A DNA stretch of 64,000 nucleotides from Ruegeria conchae (GTDB lineage Bacteria; Pseudomonadota; Alphaproteobacteria; Rhodobacterales; Rhodobacteraceae): positions 1 through 64,000 of the forward strand of contig NZ_AEYW01000006.1 of NCBI RefSeq assembly GCF_000192475.1. The letters are read 5' to 3'. Shown in pieces: positions 8,315-17,130 of the stretch (position 1 is its first letter; each line of letters starts with the position of its first letter). The notes beneath the pieces are model-generated. The model searched no databases, had not been told where the DNA came from, and saw only the letters and a list, made by a program, of their open reading frames with translations. The position numbers and the translations under genes are program-made.

Positions 8315-9380
8315 AATCCGCCTGCCGACGCAGGAACTCCGCAACGATATTCCGTTCTACACCAAGGTGCTGGGGATGCGGATGGACATGATCTATCCAG
8401 CCGACGATCCAAATACCGCTGTGTTTTCCGGACATGGTTTACGTTTGCGGATCGAGAAAGACGCATCCGGGTCTCCTGGGACCTTGCGCATTTTGACGTC
8501 TGACCCCGACAGGTTCGCTGACGGCCAGCGCAGTCTTGTCGCACCAAATGGCACCCGGATCGAAATAGAGGAACTGGATCCACCGCTGGTTATGCCGGAA
8601 ACGGTTCATTCATTTGTTGTTCGCCGCCTCAAAGATCAGGCACCTTGGATCATAGGGCGGGCAGGGATGCATTATCGCGATCTGGTGCCTGACAGGTTGG
8701 GCGGTTCGATCATCGCCAGTCATATCCGCATTCCCGATGGCGGCCCGGTGCCGGACATGGTGCATTTTCACAAGGTCGGGTTTCAGCTTATCTTCTGCAT
8801 CCACGGTTGGGTGGATGTGGTTTACGAGGATCAGGGTGAGAAAATGCGCCTGACAGCGGGTGATTGCTTTATTCAACCGCCCGAAATCCGTCACCGAGTG
8901 CTTGAGGCATCGGACAACGTGCAGGTGATCGAGATTGGTGTACCGGCTGAACATGTGACCGAGATCGACCACGAGATGGACCTGCCAACACCACACTTCC
9001 GACCGGACCGGGAATGGCAGGGCCAACGGTTTGTTTATAATCAGGCCAAAGACGCGGAGTGGATACCTTTCCGTCTGCCCGGATATGTCTGTCGCGACAC
9101 AACCATTGCCGAAAACACCAAGGGTGTCGCGGGTGTGCAGGTCTTCCGTCGCGGGCAAGGTCAGCCAGAGTGGGCCAGCCACGATACTGATATCCACTTT
9201 ACCTTTGTGATGGATGGCGAGGTCACACTTGAGGGTGAGGGGCGCGAACCCTATCGGCTGGAACAGGGCGACGCCTTCGTCATTCCACCTGGCATGAGAA
9301 CTCGTTTGTCTGATCCAACTGACGATGTCGAATTGTTGGAAGTAACGCTGCCCGGCACATTCAACACGACTCTGGGCTAA
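8277..9380 (+). CDS. VOC-like plus double-cupin domain protein
   Basis: A 367-residue cytoplasmic protein with three metal-enzyme-type domains. Residues about 5-85 look like half of a glyoxalase/VOC module (EIRLPTQ, then PFYTKVLGMRMD). Residues about 150-220 are a first cupin (VHFHKVGFQLIF, GDCFIQPPEIRH). Residues about 275-360 are a second cupin (HDTDIHFTFVMDGEV, GDAFVIPPGMR). The paired HxH-type motif (HFH) is present in the first cupin; the second keeps a weaker metal site. Such proteins are often dioxygenases or sugar or amino-acid binding regulators, but the substrate cannot be inferred. It starts inside the end of the membrane protein gene. Confidence 0.75.
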   Translation: MTSDPKDFQTRAEIRLPTQELRNDIPFYTKVLGMRMDMIYPADDPNTAVFSGHGLRLRIEKDASGSPGTLRILTSDPDRFADGQRSLVAPNGTRIEIEELDPPLVMPETVHSFVVRRLKDQAPWIIGRAGMHYRDLVPDRLGGSIIASHIRIPDGGPVPDMVHFHKVGFQLIFCIHGWVDVVYEDQGEKMRLTAGDCFIQPPEIRHRVLEASDNVQVIEIGVPAEHVTEIDHEMDLPTPHFRPDREWQGQRFVYNQAKDAEWIPFRLPGYVCRDTTIAENTKGVAGVQVFRRGQGQPEWASHDTDIHFTFVMDGEVTLEGEGREPYRLEQGDAFVIPPGMRTRLSDPTDDVELLEVTLPGTFNTTLG

Positions 9381-9396
9381 ATGCTTGTGATTATCC

Positions 9397-9434
9397 GCGC
9401 TCGGGGGCTTCAAATTCCCCGGCGCTTTCATTTA
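9397..9434 (+). terminator. Putative intrinsic terminator after the cupin gene
   Basis: GCGCTCGGGG and CCCCGGCGC flank a 10 to 11-base loop, followed by TTTCATTT. The stem has one mismatch or bulge. It separates the membrane/cupin pair from the nucleoside operon that starts at 9478. Confidence 0.5.
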
Positions 9435-9477
9435 GGGTATGACATTCTGACCAAGTGATCAAAAATTGGGAATCGTC

Positions 9478-9870
9478 ATGTCTTTGAAAGATGCTGCTTT
9501 GGCTGCTCGTGAAAATGCGCACGCGCCTTATTCGAATTTCAAGGTCGGGGCGGCGATCCGGGCAGGTTCAGGCACGGTTTACATCGGCTGCAATGTCGAA
9601 AACGTAGCCTACCCAGAAGGCACCTGCGCCGAGGCAGGGGCGATTGCCGCGATGATCGCCGCAGGCGACAAAGAACTGACCGAAGTTTACGTGGTTGCCA
9701 GCAGTCCGCATCCGGTGCCACCTTGCGGCGGCTGCCGTCAGAAACTGGCTGAATTCGGAAAAGGCGATGTGGTGGTCACTATGGCGACTGCCGATGGTCT
9801 TGAAACCAAAACCACAATAGCTGATCTGTTGCCGGGTGCATTTGGTGCCGCGCATATGAGGGACACCTGA
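9478..9870 (+). CDS. cdd: Cytidine deaminase
   Basis: Zinc enzyme that deaminates cytidine and deoxycytidine to uridine and deoxyuridine. The 130-residue protein has the small tetrameric-type length. CAEAGA near residue 50 supplies a zinc Cys and the catalytic Glu, and PCGGCRQ near residue 83 supplies two more zinc Cys residues. The ATG at 9478 gives the usual MSLKDAALAAREN start. It is the first gene of a salvage operon; deoA follows 4 bases after its stop. Confidence 0.92.
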   Translation: MSLKDAALAARENAHAPYSNFKVGAAIRAGSGTVYIGCNVENVAYPEGTCAEAGAIAAMIAAGDKELTEVYVVASSPHPVPPCGGCRQKLAEFGKGDVVVTMATADGLETKTTIADLLPGAFGAAHMRDT

Positions 9871-9874
9871 TCAG

Positions 9875-11182
9875 ATGGATGCGCGTTCGATTATCGCCAA
9901 GCTTCGCCGTAACGAGATACCGACATCAGCCGAATTGCATTGGTTCGCACAGGGGTTGGCTGATGGTGGCGTAAGTGACGCGCAGGCGGGAGCCTTTGCC
10001 ATGGCGGTCTGCATGGGTGGGCTGGGGGCTCAGGGCAGGGCTGATTTGACGGTTGCCATGCGTGACAGCGGTGAGGTGCTGAACTGGGATGTTGATGGCC
10101 CGGTGATCGACAAACACTCGACTGGTGGAGTCGGGGATTGCGTCAGCCTGGTTCTCGCACCGGCCCTGGCCGAATGCGGGGCCTATGTACCAATGATCTC
10201 GGGCAGGGGGCTGGGCCACACCGGCGGCACTTTGGACAAACTCGAAGCAATCCCCGGCGTGACAACACAGATCGGCCAGACAAGGCTGGCGCAGATACTG
10301 AATGAGACCGGCGCTGCGATTGTCGGCGCTACGGGGCAGATCGCACCGGCGGATAAACGGCTGTACGCGATCCGCGATGTGACGGCGACGGTGGAAAGCC
10401 TTGATCTGATCACTGCGTCGATCCTGTCAAAGAAGCTGGCCGCCAGCCCGGATGCGCTGGTGCTGGACGTCAAGGTGGGCAGCGGGGCGTTCATGAAGAC
10501 GTTGGATGAGGCGCGCAAGCTTGCTCGGGCGCTGACCGAAACTGCAAATACCGCTGGGTGCCGGACCTCAGCGGTGATCACCGACATGAATCAACCGCTT
10601 GCGCCAGCGCTTGGCAACGCGCTGGAAGTTGCCGAAGTGATGAAGGTCATGACCAGTGGTCAATCCTCACCTTTGGCCGAAATATCTGCTGAACTGGGTG
10701 GCGTGTTGATGGCAGATGCGGGCATGTGCGCATCGGCGGAAGAAGGCCGGGCGCGGATCGCAGAAGTAATACGTGACGGGCGCGCCGCCGAACGGTTTGG
10801 CCGCATGATGGCCGCTGTCGGAGGACCTGTGCACTTCGTCGATACCTGGGCGCGATTCCTGCCCGAAGCAAACGTGATCCAAGAGGTGCCTGCGCCCCGC
10901 GATGGCTACATCTCTGCGATAGATGGTGAGGCACTAGGACTGGCGGTGGTTGCCCTGGGTGGTGGACGCCAGGTTGAGAGTGATGAGATCGACCCGGCGG
11001 TTGGATTGTCGGATATCTTGCGGTTGGGTCAGCACGTTCAGAAGGGCGCGCCATTGGCCGTGGTCCACGCAGCCCGAGAAGATGCAGCGCGACTTGCGTC
11101 CGAGGCGGTATTGAATGCCGTAGCGCTTGGCGATGCGCCAGTAGAACAACCTCCGCATATACACGAAAGGATCAGCGCATGA
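9875..11182 (+). CDS. deoA: Thymidine phosphorylase
   Basis: Cleaves thymidine or deoxyuridine with phosphate to the base and deoxyribose-1-phosphate. The 435-residue length fits the family. The KHSTGGVGD phosphate-binding motif lies near residue 80 and SGRGLGHTGGTLDKLE near residue 110, both signature segments. It sits between cdd and deoB in the salvage order and overlaps deoB by 4 bases (ATGA), so translation is coupled. A pyrimidine-nucleoside phosphorylase of wider specificity cannot be excluded. Confidence 0.92.
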   Translation: MDARSIIAKLRRNEIPTSAELHWFAQGLADGGVSDAQAGAFAMAVCMGGLGAQGRADLTVAMRDSGEVLNWDVDGPVIDKHSTGGVGDCVSLVLAPALAECGAYVPMISGRGLGHTGGTLDKLEAIPGVTTQIGQTRLAQILNETGAAIVGATGQIAPADKRLYAIRDVTATVESLDLITASILSKKLAASPDALVLDVKVGSGAFMKTLDEARKLARALTETANTAGCRTSAVITDMNQPLAPALGNALEVAEVMKVMTSGQSSPLAEISAELGGVLMADAGMCASAEEGRARIAEVIRDGRAAERFGRMMAAVGGPVHFVDTWARFLPEANVIQEVPAPRDGYISAIDGEALGLAVVALGGGRQVESDEIDPAVGLSDILRLGQHVQKGAPLAVVHAAREDAARLASEAVLNAVALGDAPVEQPPHIHERISA

Positions 11183-12390
11183 GCCGCGCTTTCCTTGTTG
11201 TTATGGATTCGGTTGGTATCGGCGGCGCGCCAGATGCCAATCAGTTCTACAACGGCGCCACGCCCGATACGGGTGCGAACACGGTGGCTCATATTGCGCA
11301 GGCCTGTGCCGAAGGGCGCGCAGAAGAAGGACGCTCCGGCCCATTGCATTTGCCAAATCTCGACGCTCTGGGACTGGGCGCTGCAACGCGACTGGCCTCA
11401 AATGATGTCACGCCGGGGTTAGAAGCCACACCAGCAGGTCTCTGGGGATGTGCGCGAGAGTATTCGCCGGGCAAGGACACGCCCTCTGGCCATTGGGAAT
11501 TGGCAGGCGTTCCGGTGCCGTGGGACTGGCACTATTTCCCGGATACGACACCTGCCTTTCCCGCCGAGCTGAGCCGGGCAGCGGCCCAGGCTGCAGGTAC
11601 CGAGGGCATTCTGGGCGATTGCCACGCTTCTGGCACGGCGATCATCGCTGAATTGGGGGCTGAGCATATGCGAACCAGCTGGCCGATCTGCTATACATCT
11701 GCCGACAGTGTGTTCCAGATTGCCGCACATGAGGAGAGCTTTGGCCTCGACCGTTTGCTGGATTTGTGCAAGGTGCTCGCGCCGCAGCTTCACAAAATGA
11801 AAGTTGGCCGTGTGATAGCTCGGCCATTCATCGGAACACCGGAAACTGGATTTACCCGCACCACCAACCGCAAGGATTTTGCCATCGTACCCCCAAGCCC
11901 GGTGCTGACAAACTGGGCGCAGGACGCGGGTCGGCACGTGTATGCAGTTGGCAAGATCGGCGACATCTTCTCGATGCAGGGGATCGATACGTTGCGCAAA
12001 GGTTCGGATGCCGAACTGATGACCCATCTTTCTGATCTGGTGGACGAAGCCGAAGATGGCAGCCTGACATTTGCCAACTTTGTCGAGTTCGACAGCATCT
12101 ATGGCCACCGTAGGGATATCAGCGGCTATGCCCGCGCGTTGGAGTGGTTTGACCGCGAGTTGGGTGCCATTCTTCAAAAACTGCTCCCCGGCGACCTGAT
12201 GCTGCTAACCGCCGATCATGGCAATGATCCCAGTTGGATCGGAACCGATCACACGCGCGAACAAGTGCCGGTATTGATTGCCGGACATGGCACAGGTGAA
12301 ATCGGCCGGATCAACTTTGCCGATGTCGCTGCCAGTATCGCGCATCACCTGAATATCCCGGCGCAAGGACCGGGGCGGAGTTTTCTATGA
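11179..12390 (+). CDS. deoB: Phosphopentomutase
   Basis: Interconverts (deoxy)ribose-1-phosphate and the 5-phosphate, taking the product of DeoA into central metabolism. The 403-residue protein belongs to the alkaline-phosphatase superfamily. MDSVGIGGAPDA at the N-terminus and TADHGNDPS near residue 340 supply metal ligands, and the DTGANT stretch near residue 31 lies by the expected active-site Thr. It overlaps deoA and add by 4 bases on either side, which marks it as the middle gene of a tightly coupled operon. Confidence 0.93.
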   Translation: MSRAFLVVMDSVGIGGAPDANQFYNGATPDTGANTVAHIAQACAEGRAEEGRSGPLHLPNLDALGLGAATRLASNDVTPGLEATPAGLWGCAREYSPGKDTPSGHWELAGVPVPWDWHYFPDTTPAFPAELSRAAAQAAGTEGILGDCHASGTAIIAELGAEHMRTSWPICYTSADSVFQIAAHEESFGLDRLLDLCKVLAPQLHKMKVGRVIARPFIGTPETGFTRTTNRKDFAIVPPSPVLTNWAQDAGRHVYAVGKIGDIFSMQGIDTLRKGSDAELMTHLSDLVDEAEDGSLTFANFVEFDSIYGHRRDISGYARALEWFDRELGAILQKLLPGDLMLLTADHGNDPSWIGTDHTREQVPVLIAGHGTGEIGRINFADVAASIAHHLNIPAQGPGRSFL

Positions 12391-13373
12391 CTGTGGCTGA
12401 CCAACCCAAGATCGAACTTCACCTGCATCACGAAGGTGCAGCACCGCCCGCCTTTATTCGCCAGTTGGCGCATGAAAAACGCGTGGATCTGAGCGGGATC
12501 TTCAAGCCAGATGGTTCGTATGATTTTCGCGACTTTGCACATTTCCTCAGTGTCTACGAGGCTGCCTGCGAGGTTCTGAAATCGCCAGAGGATTTTCGCC
12601 GATTGACGTTGGCCATTCTCGAAGAAAGCGCAGCCAACGGGGTGGCGTATTCTGAAACTTTCCTTAGCCCCGATTTTTGCGGCGGAGGAGATTTGCATGC
12701 ATGGAAGGACTATTTGACCGCGATCCAGGATGCCGCTGATGAGGCCGAGCGCAAATTCGGGATTACGCTGCGCGGTGTCGTGACCTGTGTGCGCCATTTC
12801 GGACCCGAGCAAGCCAAGCGCAGTGCACATTGTGCAGCCGAAACTGCTGGTAACTGGATCACCGGATTTGGCATGGGCGGCAATGAATCCGTCGGAACGC
12901 AGGGTGATTTCAAATGGTCCTTTGAGTGCGCGCGCGAGGCAGGGCTGCAGTTGACCACACATGCTGGCGAATTTGGCGGTCCCGATAGTGTGCGGGACGC
13001 AATTCGCGATCTGGGGGTCGAGCGTGTGGGCCATGGTGTCCGTGCCATCGAAGACCCGGACCTTGTGCATGAACTGATCGACCGAGATATCACGTTGGAA
13101 GTGTGTCCGGGCTCGAACGTGGTTCTTGGCCTATTCCCCGATTTCGCGGCGCATCCCATTGCGAAACTGCGCGATGCAGGTGTCAATGTCACCGTATCTA
13201 CTGATGATCCGCCGTTTTTCCATACCACGATGCGGCGCGAATATGAGATGTTGGGTGCAGCATTCGGCTGGCAAGCCGAAGATTTTGCAGCCCTTAATGT
13301 AACGGCCCTTAATGCGGCCTTTTGTGATGAAGAGACCCGCGCGCGGGTCAAGAAAAGACTGGAGACATCATGA
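12387..13373 (+). CDS. add: Adenosine deaminase
   Basis: Deaminates adenosine and deoxyadenosine to inosine forms. It has 328 residues of the amidohydrolase TIM-barrel type. The N-terminal metal motif is ELHLHHEGA (HxH), THAGE near residue 192 gives a metal His and catalytic neighbour, and STDDPPFF near residue 272 gives the metal-binding Asp. The Leu that normally follows HLH is His here, a minor change beside the metal ligands. The gene lies in the salvage operon with 4-base overlaps at both ends. Some members of this family act on adenine instead; the operon favours adenosine. Confidence 0.88.
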   Translation: MTVADQPKIELHLHHEGAAPPAFIRQLAHEKRVDLSGIFKPDGSYDFRDFAHFLSVYEAACEVLKSPEDFRRLTLAILEESAANGVAYSETFLSPDFCGGGDLHAWKDYLTAIQDAADEAERKFGITLRGVVTCVRHFGPEQAKRSAHCAAETAGNWITGFGMGGNESVGTQGDFKWSFECAREAGLQLTTHAGEFGGPDSVRDAIRDLGVERVGHGVRAIEDPDLVHELIDRDITLEVCPGSNVVLGLFPDFAAHPIAKLRDAGVNVTVSTDDPPFFHTTMRREYEMLGAAFGWQAEDFAALNVTALNAAFCDEETRARVKKRLETS

Positions 13374-14002
13374 GCGATCACCTGACCGTCGTCGACCACC
13401 CGCTGGTGCAGCACAAACTGACGCTCATGCGGGACAAGGGCACCTCGACCGCCGTGTTCCGGCAGTTGTTGCGCGAGATCACGTTGCTGTTGGCCTATGA
13501 GGTCACCCGCGAGATGTCGCTGACGACGCGCCACATCGAAACCCCGATGGAAGAGATGGACGCACCCATATTGGCGGGCAAGAAGCTTGCGTTGGTTTCG
13601 ATCCTGAGGGCCGGAAACGGGATGCTGGACGGGGTGTTGGAGCTGATCCCCTCGGCACGGGTCGGCTTTGTGGGTCTCTATCGCGATGAAGAGACGCTCA
13701 AACCTGTTCAGTATTATTTCAAAGCCCCCGAAGGGCTGAAGGACCGTCTGGTCATTGCTGTTGATCCGATGCTGGCAACTGGCAACAGCTCGGCCGCAGC
13801 GATCGATCTGCTGAAAGAGCAGGGGGCCGCAGATATCCGTTTCCTTTGTCTTCTGGCTGCACCCGAAGGCGTGGCTCGCATGAAAGAGGCGCATCCGGAT
13901 GTCAAAATCGTGACTGCGGCGCTGGATCGTGAGTTGAACTCCAAGGGCTACATCATGCCGGGCCTGGGCGATGCCGGGGATCGGATGTTCGGCACCAAAT
14001 AG
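13370..14002 (+). CDS. upp: Uracil phosphoribosyltransferase
   Basis: Converts uracil and PRPP to UMP. The 210-residue protein has the family length. The PRPP-binding loop is [14 protein letters not shown] near residue 127, and the uracil-binding end motif [13 protein letters not shown] lies near residue 190. It is the last gene of cdd-deoA-deoB-add-upp. The ATG overlaps the add stop (ATGA). Only 3 bases separate its stop from that of the convergent gene, so no terminator lies between them. Confidence 0.94.
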   Translation: MSDHLTVVDHPLVQHKLTLMRDKGTSTAVFRQLLREITLLLAYEVTREMSLTTRHIETPMEEMDAPILAGKKLALVSILRAGNGMLDGVLELIPSARVGFVGLYRDEETLKPVQYYFKAPEGLKDRLVIAVDPMLATGNSSAAAIDLLKEQGAADIRFLCLLAAPEGVARMKEAHPDVKIVTAALDRELNSKGYIMPGLGDAGDRMFGTK

Positions 14003-14005
14003 GCG

Positions 14006-15019
14006 CTATTGCCCGCAGATATTCTGCAGCCGGACCCAATCGCGGTCCGGCAATACCTGTTCCAAAGTTCGACCTGCCATGGGGTCCGCCTCTATCAACC
14101 CGAGAACGGACTCGCCTGTGATGTCAACAGCATAAGCGTACGGTGTTGAGGGAAGGGCGGCCTGAGCGAACACTGCCAGCAGATCATCATCGCTAATTTG
14201 TGGTTGAGGTTCAGCCAGGATTTCTTCGGTGTAGGTATCGACTACTTCAGTGGTCAACTCGCCAGTCGTCAACAGCCGAAACGCGGTTGTTGGGCCGGTA
14301 CGATCTAACAGGTCGTCCAACGGTGCCTGTTGTGCCGCGCGAGCGCGCGCGGCGATAACATACCCCGCGGCAACGGCGGGGTCTTCATGATCCTCCACCA
14401 GCGCGCGATTCAGCAATACAGTCCCCCCCGGCAGGCTTAGGCTGTTGGACAAACCTGCGGGCAGAATTACGATCTGTCGAACACCAGTTCGTTTTGCAAG
14501 CCGGTCCAACGAGTCCTGCGCTTCGGGTGAATTGCATGCCTTGCCTGAGACCCTTTCAATGCGCTGCAGGATCGTATCACCGATCTCTTGCTGTTTGATC
14601 TCTGGCACGACTGAAACGACATGACGCTGCAAAGCGCTGGGCAACCACAGCAAAAGAACTGCCACAACGGCCAGCGCCACCCCCGCAACGCTGAGCCAGC
14701 GCAGACGGCCGGGGTGCGGTCTGGCGCGGTCGATAGCACGTTGCAGACGATCGATGGCCTCGATCATCGTGGTTTCCGTTTCTGCAAGCTCCAGCGTTTC
14801 GCCGGGATCGCCGTCGGGACAATAGATGGCGGGATACGCACCCGGGTTTTGACGCTCTAACGCAGCCAAAGACCAATGCGTGAGCGCGCTGTCATTGAAA
14901 TCCGAGATCGTCAGAGTGGCTTCGCCAATCGAAACCACAACCTCACGCCGCTGTTCATCGGGCGAAGGGCGCCACAAACCGGTGGCTTCGATCCGCTGGT
15001 ACTGTTTGAGTGCGGTCAT
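14006..15019 (-). CDS. Membrane-anchored degenerate M48-type peptidase-like protein
   Basis: Has 337 residues. An N-terminal cytoplasmic part (1-105) has a beta-rich region and a CPDGDPGE segment, one transmembrane helix spans about 107-129, and the rest should be periplasmic. The LSNSLSLPGGTVLLNRALVE segment (20 residues, near 198) closely resembles the LPGG block that precedes the zinc site in M48 metallopeptidases. Where HEXXH should follow, the sequence reads AAGYVIAARARA, with no His or Glu. The protein is therefore probably an inactive pseudopeptidase with a binding or regulatory role. It is convergent with upp and divergent from the EamA gene. Confidence 0.65.
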   Translation of the reverse strand: MTALKQYQRIEATGLWRPSPDEQRREVVVSIGEATLTISDFNDSALTHWSLAALERQNPGAYPAIYCPDGDPGETLELAETETTMIEAIDRLQRAIDRARPHPGRLRWLSVAGVALAVVAVLLLWLPSALQRHVVSVVPEIKQQEIGDTILQRIERVSGKACNSPEAQDSLDRLAKRTGVRQIVILPAGLSNSLSLPGGTVLLNRALVEDHEDPAVAAGYVIAARARAAQQAPLDDLLDRTGPTTAFRLLTTGELTTEVVDTYTEEILAEPQPQISDDDLLAVFAQAALPSTPYAYAVDITGESVLGLIEADPMAGRTLEQVLPDRDWVRLQNICGQ

Positions 15020-15167
15020 CGGTTAATGCTGCTCGAGTATTATTTTGCACTAAGCTTAGCATGGCAAAAACCAGCGGCGCAAACCTGTTGCGTCAGGTTT
15101 GTGAAATGTGCTGATTGTAGCGGGTAGTTTTCTGGCCAGCACTGGCTAATCAAGCGCAGAGGCGGGA

Positions 15168-16112
15168 ATGCAGTCACAACAACAATCCCATTCGATGCTG
15201 GCCTCTTTACTGATGGTCGCCTCGATGGCCATTATCGGCGTCATCGATAACTTTGTGATCCGGGTCGCCGAAAGCATTGGGCTTTGGCAGTTTCATCTAA
15301 GCCGCGCGACGTTGATGTTACCCCTGATTGCGCTTCTTTCGGTTCTTGGCTTGGGCGGTTTGAAACCGCGCCGGTACGGCATCGTCGCGGTGCGTAGCGT
15401 ATTGATAACCATGGCGATGCTTTTTTATTTTACAGCTCTGGCTCTGATGCCGATTGCGCAGGCGTTGGCAGGGCTGTTTACCTCACCGATTTTTGTGCTG
15501 CTGATTTCCGCGCTTTTTCTGAAGCAGCATATCGGCCCCTGGCGGATCGTGGCCGTTCTTTTGGGCTTTGCCGGAATACTCAGTGTTTTGCAGCCTGACC
15601 CCAATTCATTTGATCTCAAGACGCTGATCCCAGTAGCTGGAGGTTTTTTCTATGCTCTCAGCGCCGTTGTAACCCGCACGCATTGCCGTGATGAAAGCAC
15701 CGTCGCCCTGCTGGCCGCGATGGTGGTAACTCTGGGATTGGCAGGGTTGATTGGTCTGATATGGCTGGCTGTGTTTCCGGTTGACGTGCCTGAAGGCCCA
15801 GAGGGGTTTGCCATGCGCGGTTGGGTCTGGCCGATACATGAAGCCCTGCCTTGGGTGGTGCTGCAGGCGATTGGGTCTACGATCGCCGTTTTCATGCTGA
15901 TCAAAGCTTACCAATTAGGAGAGCCTTCCTACGTCGCCGTATTCGAGTATTCGGTCATGATATTCGGACCCTTCTTTGCATGGATCGCCTTTGGACAATC
16001 GGTAGGATTAATGCAGGTCGTCGGTATTGGCATGATCGCAACTGCAGGAATTTTATTGGCATGGAGAGAGAAGCGCACTGCCGGAAAGCTGCCCAAAGCT
16101 CTGCCAAATTGA
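15168..16112 (+). CDS. EamA-family (DMT) transporter
   Basis: Inner-membrane transporter of the drug/metabolite superfamily, 314 residues, with about ten hydrophobic segments in two EamA repeats (about 10-140 and 155-300). Conserved-looking features include the ending loop of repeat one (PIAQALAGLFTSPIFVLLIS, 20 residues) and a matching EPSYVAVFEYSVMIFGPF in repeat two. The substrate is unknown. GAGGCGGGA precedes the ATG at 15168. The 148-base gap on its left is shared with the divergent M48-like gene. Confidence 0.85.
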   Translation: MQSQQQSHSMLASLLMVASMAIIGVIDNFVIRVAESIGLWQFHLSRATLMLPLIALLSVLGLGGLKPRRYGIVAVRSVLITMAMLFYFTALALMPIAQALAGLFTSPIFVLLISALFLKQHIGPWRIVAVLLGFAGILSVLQPDPNSFDLKTLIPVAGGFFYALSAVVTRTHCRDESTVALLAAMVVTLGLAGLIGLIWLAVFPVDVPEGPEGFAMRGWVWPIHEALPWVVLQAIGSTIAVFMLIKAYQLGEPSYVAVFEYSVMIFGPFFAWIAFGQSVGLMQVVGIGMIATAGILLAWREKRTAGKLPKALPN

Positions 16113-16327
16113 GGACGTGTGTAGATAAAGCAAAGTTACTTGCACATCGCTTATAGTTTCCAGGTGTCGTGCAAAGCGATCTTCGCCGCCCATATTGTTC
16201 CGGAACGTCACGTGAAATATGGCCAAAAGGTCCTTGTTTCGCCGCAATTGTGGCAAAACTTAGCCAGCTCGTGGCACATTCGCATGGTCAATCTGAACTA
16301 TGTCGAAGTGCCAAGAGGGGGGCGCAA
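16113..16327 (+). promoter_or_regulatory. Leader region of the Hint gene with nested inverted repeats
   Basis: This 215-base gap has no convincing gene. CCATATT (16190-16196) and AATATGG (16216-16222) form a 7-bp inverted repeat around the palindrome TTCCGGAA (16198-16205). They could form a leader hairpin or an operator for the downstream gene. An in-frame extension of the Hint ORF crosses this stretch, but its composition and lack of a good start argue against coding. Confidence 0.3.
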
Positions 16328-17086
16328 GTGTTAGAGTTAGTGAGTGTTTCGGGGTATTCGAAACGTGAGGGTCAAGGCCCGCAACCTGTTCAAGAGTCAG
16401 CCGTTTCAGTGCGCCGCGGTGGATTGCTGCATGGGACCAGGGTTGCAACAACCAGTGGCTGGAAGCCGGTTGAAAATCTGGTTACTGGCGAACTGGTGCG
16501 AACGCTGGATCACGGGTTTAGAGAATTGCGCCGTGTCTGCGCCGATAGCGTTGTGGTTCCAGGGGGGGAACGCAGGCCAGAGTATCTGCCGGTCCTTGTC
16601 CCGGCTCGCGCCGCGTATAATGGGCGGCCGGTCTGGCTGATGCCAGAGCAGGGAATGGCGCTGGATCAGACTAAACTGGATCTGGGAATTGAGGGGCTCT
16701 CAATTGTCCCTGCGCGTATGCTAAGCGGTGTTGGCAATCTCAGATCAAATACTCCGGCGCAAACCTTTGATGTGACGTCGTTGTATTTTGATCAGGATGA
16801 GATTGTCTTTATCGAGGGGGGATTCCAAGCCTACTGTCCTGCGGGAGGTATGGGACCGGTCTGCACATACGAAGTTGCCGACCAAGAAGATGCTGATCTG
16901 TTGATCGAAGCGGTGGCCATGAAAGGCGACATATCGGTTTTTGCAAACCCATTGGGTGCGCTGCCTGCGCCCATCCCGCAGGAACCAATATTCCCTATTC
17001 GCCCCCCCAAGGGCATGCGTCGGCCAGGGCGGCCAGGGCGGCCTAATGCCCCGATCTTGTTTCTGCGATCGGACTGGCGCATCTGA
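16328..17086 (+). CDS. Hint (Hedgehog/intein-like) domain protein, catalytic Cys apparently absent
   Basis: A 252-residue protein whose residues about 30-65 match the start of a Hint_2 domain: HGTRVATTSGWKPVENLVTG followed by TLDHG. In active Hint domains the segment before GT reads CFTPGT or similar, and the Cys drives self-cleavage. Here it reads GLLHGT, so Gly replaces the Cys. The C-terminus ends in a Pro/Gly/Arg tail (RRPGRPGRP). I chose the GTG at 16328 because AGAGGGGGG lies 6 bases upstream; ORF sequence upstream looks non-coding. Secreted Roseobacter Hint proteins are common, but no signal peptide is visible here. Confidence 0.6.
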   Translation: MLELVSVSGYSKREGQGPQPVQESAVSVRRGGLLHGTRVATTSGWKPVENLVTGELVRTLDHGFRELRRVCADSVVVPGGERRPEYLPVLVPARAAYNGRPVWLMPEQGMALDQTKLDLGIEGLSIVPARMLSGVGNLRSNTPAQTFDVTSLYFDQDEIVFIEGGFQAYCPAGGMGPVCTYEVADQEDADLLIEAVAMKGDISVFANPLGALPAPIPQEPIFPIRPPKGMRRPGRPGRPNAPILFLRSDWRI

Positions 17087-17093
17087 ACGTAAT

Positions 17094-17123
17094 CTGCTGG
17101 CGCAAAACAGATTGCGCCAGCAG
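17094..17123. terminator. Perfect 12-bp hairpin between convergent genes
   Basis: CTGCTGGCGCAA (17094-17105) and TTGCGCCAGCAG (17112-17123) flank a 6-base loop. It lies 7 bases after the Hint gene stop and 8 bases beyond the fadJ stop on the other strand. Lacking a T-tract on either side, it probably acts as a bidirectional RNA 3'-end structure. Confidence 0.65.
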
Positions 17124-17130
17124 CTCAATA

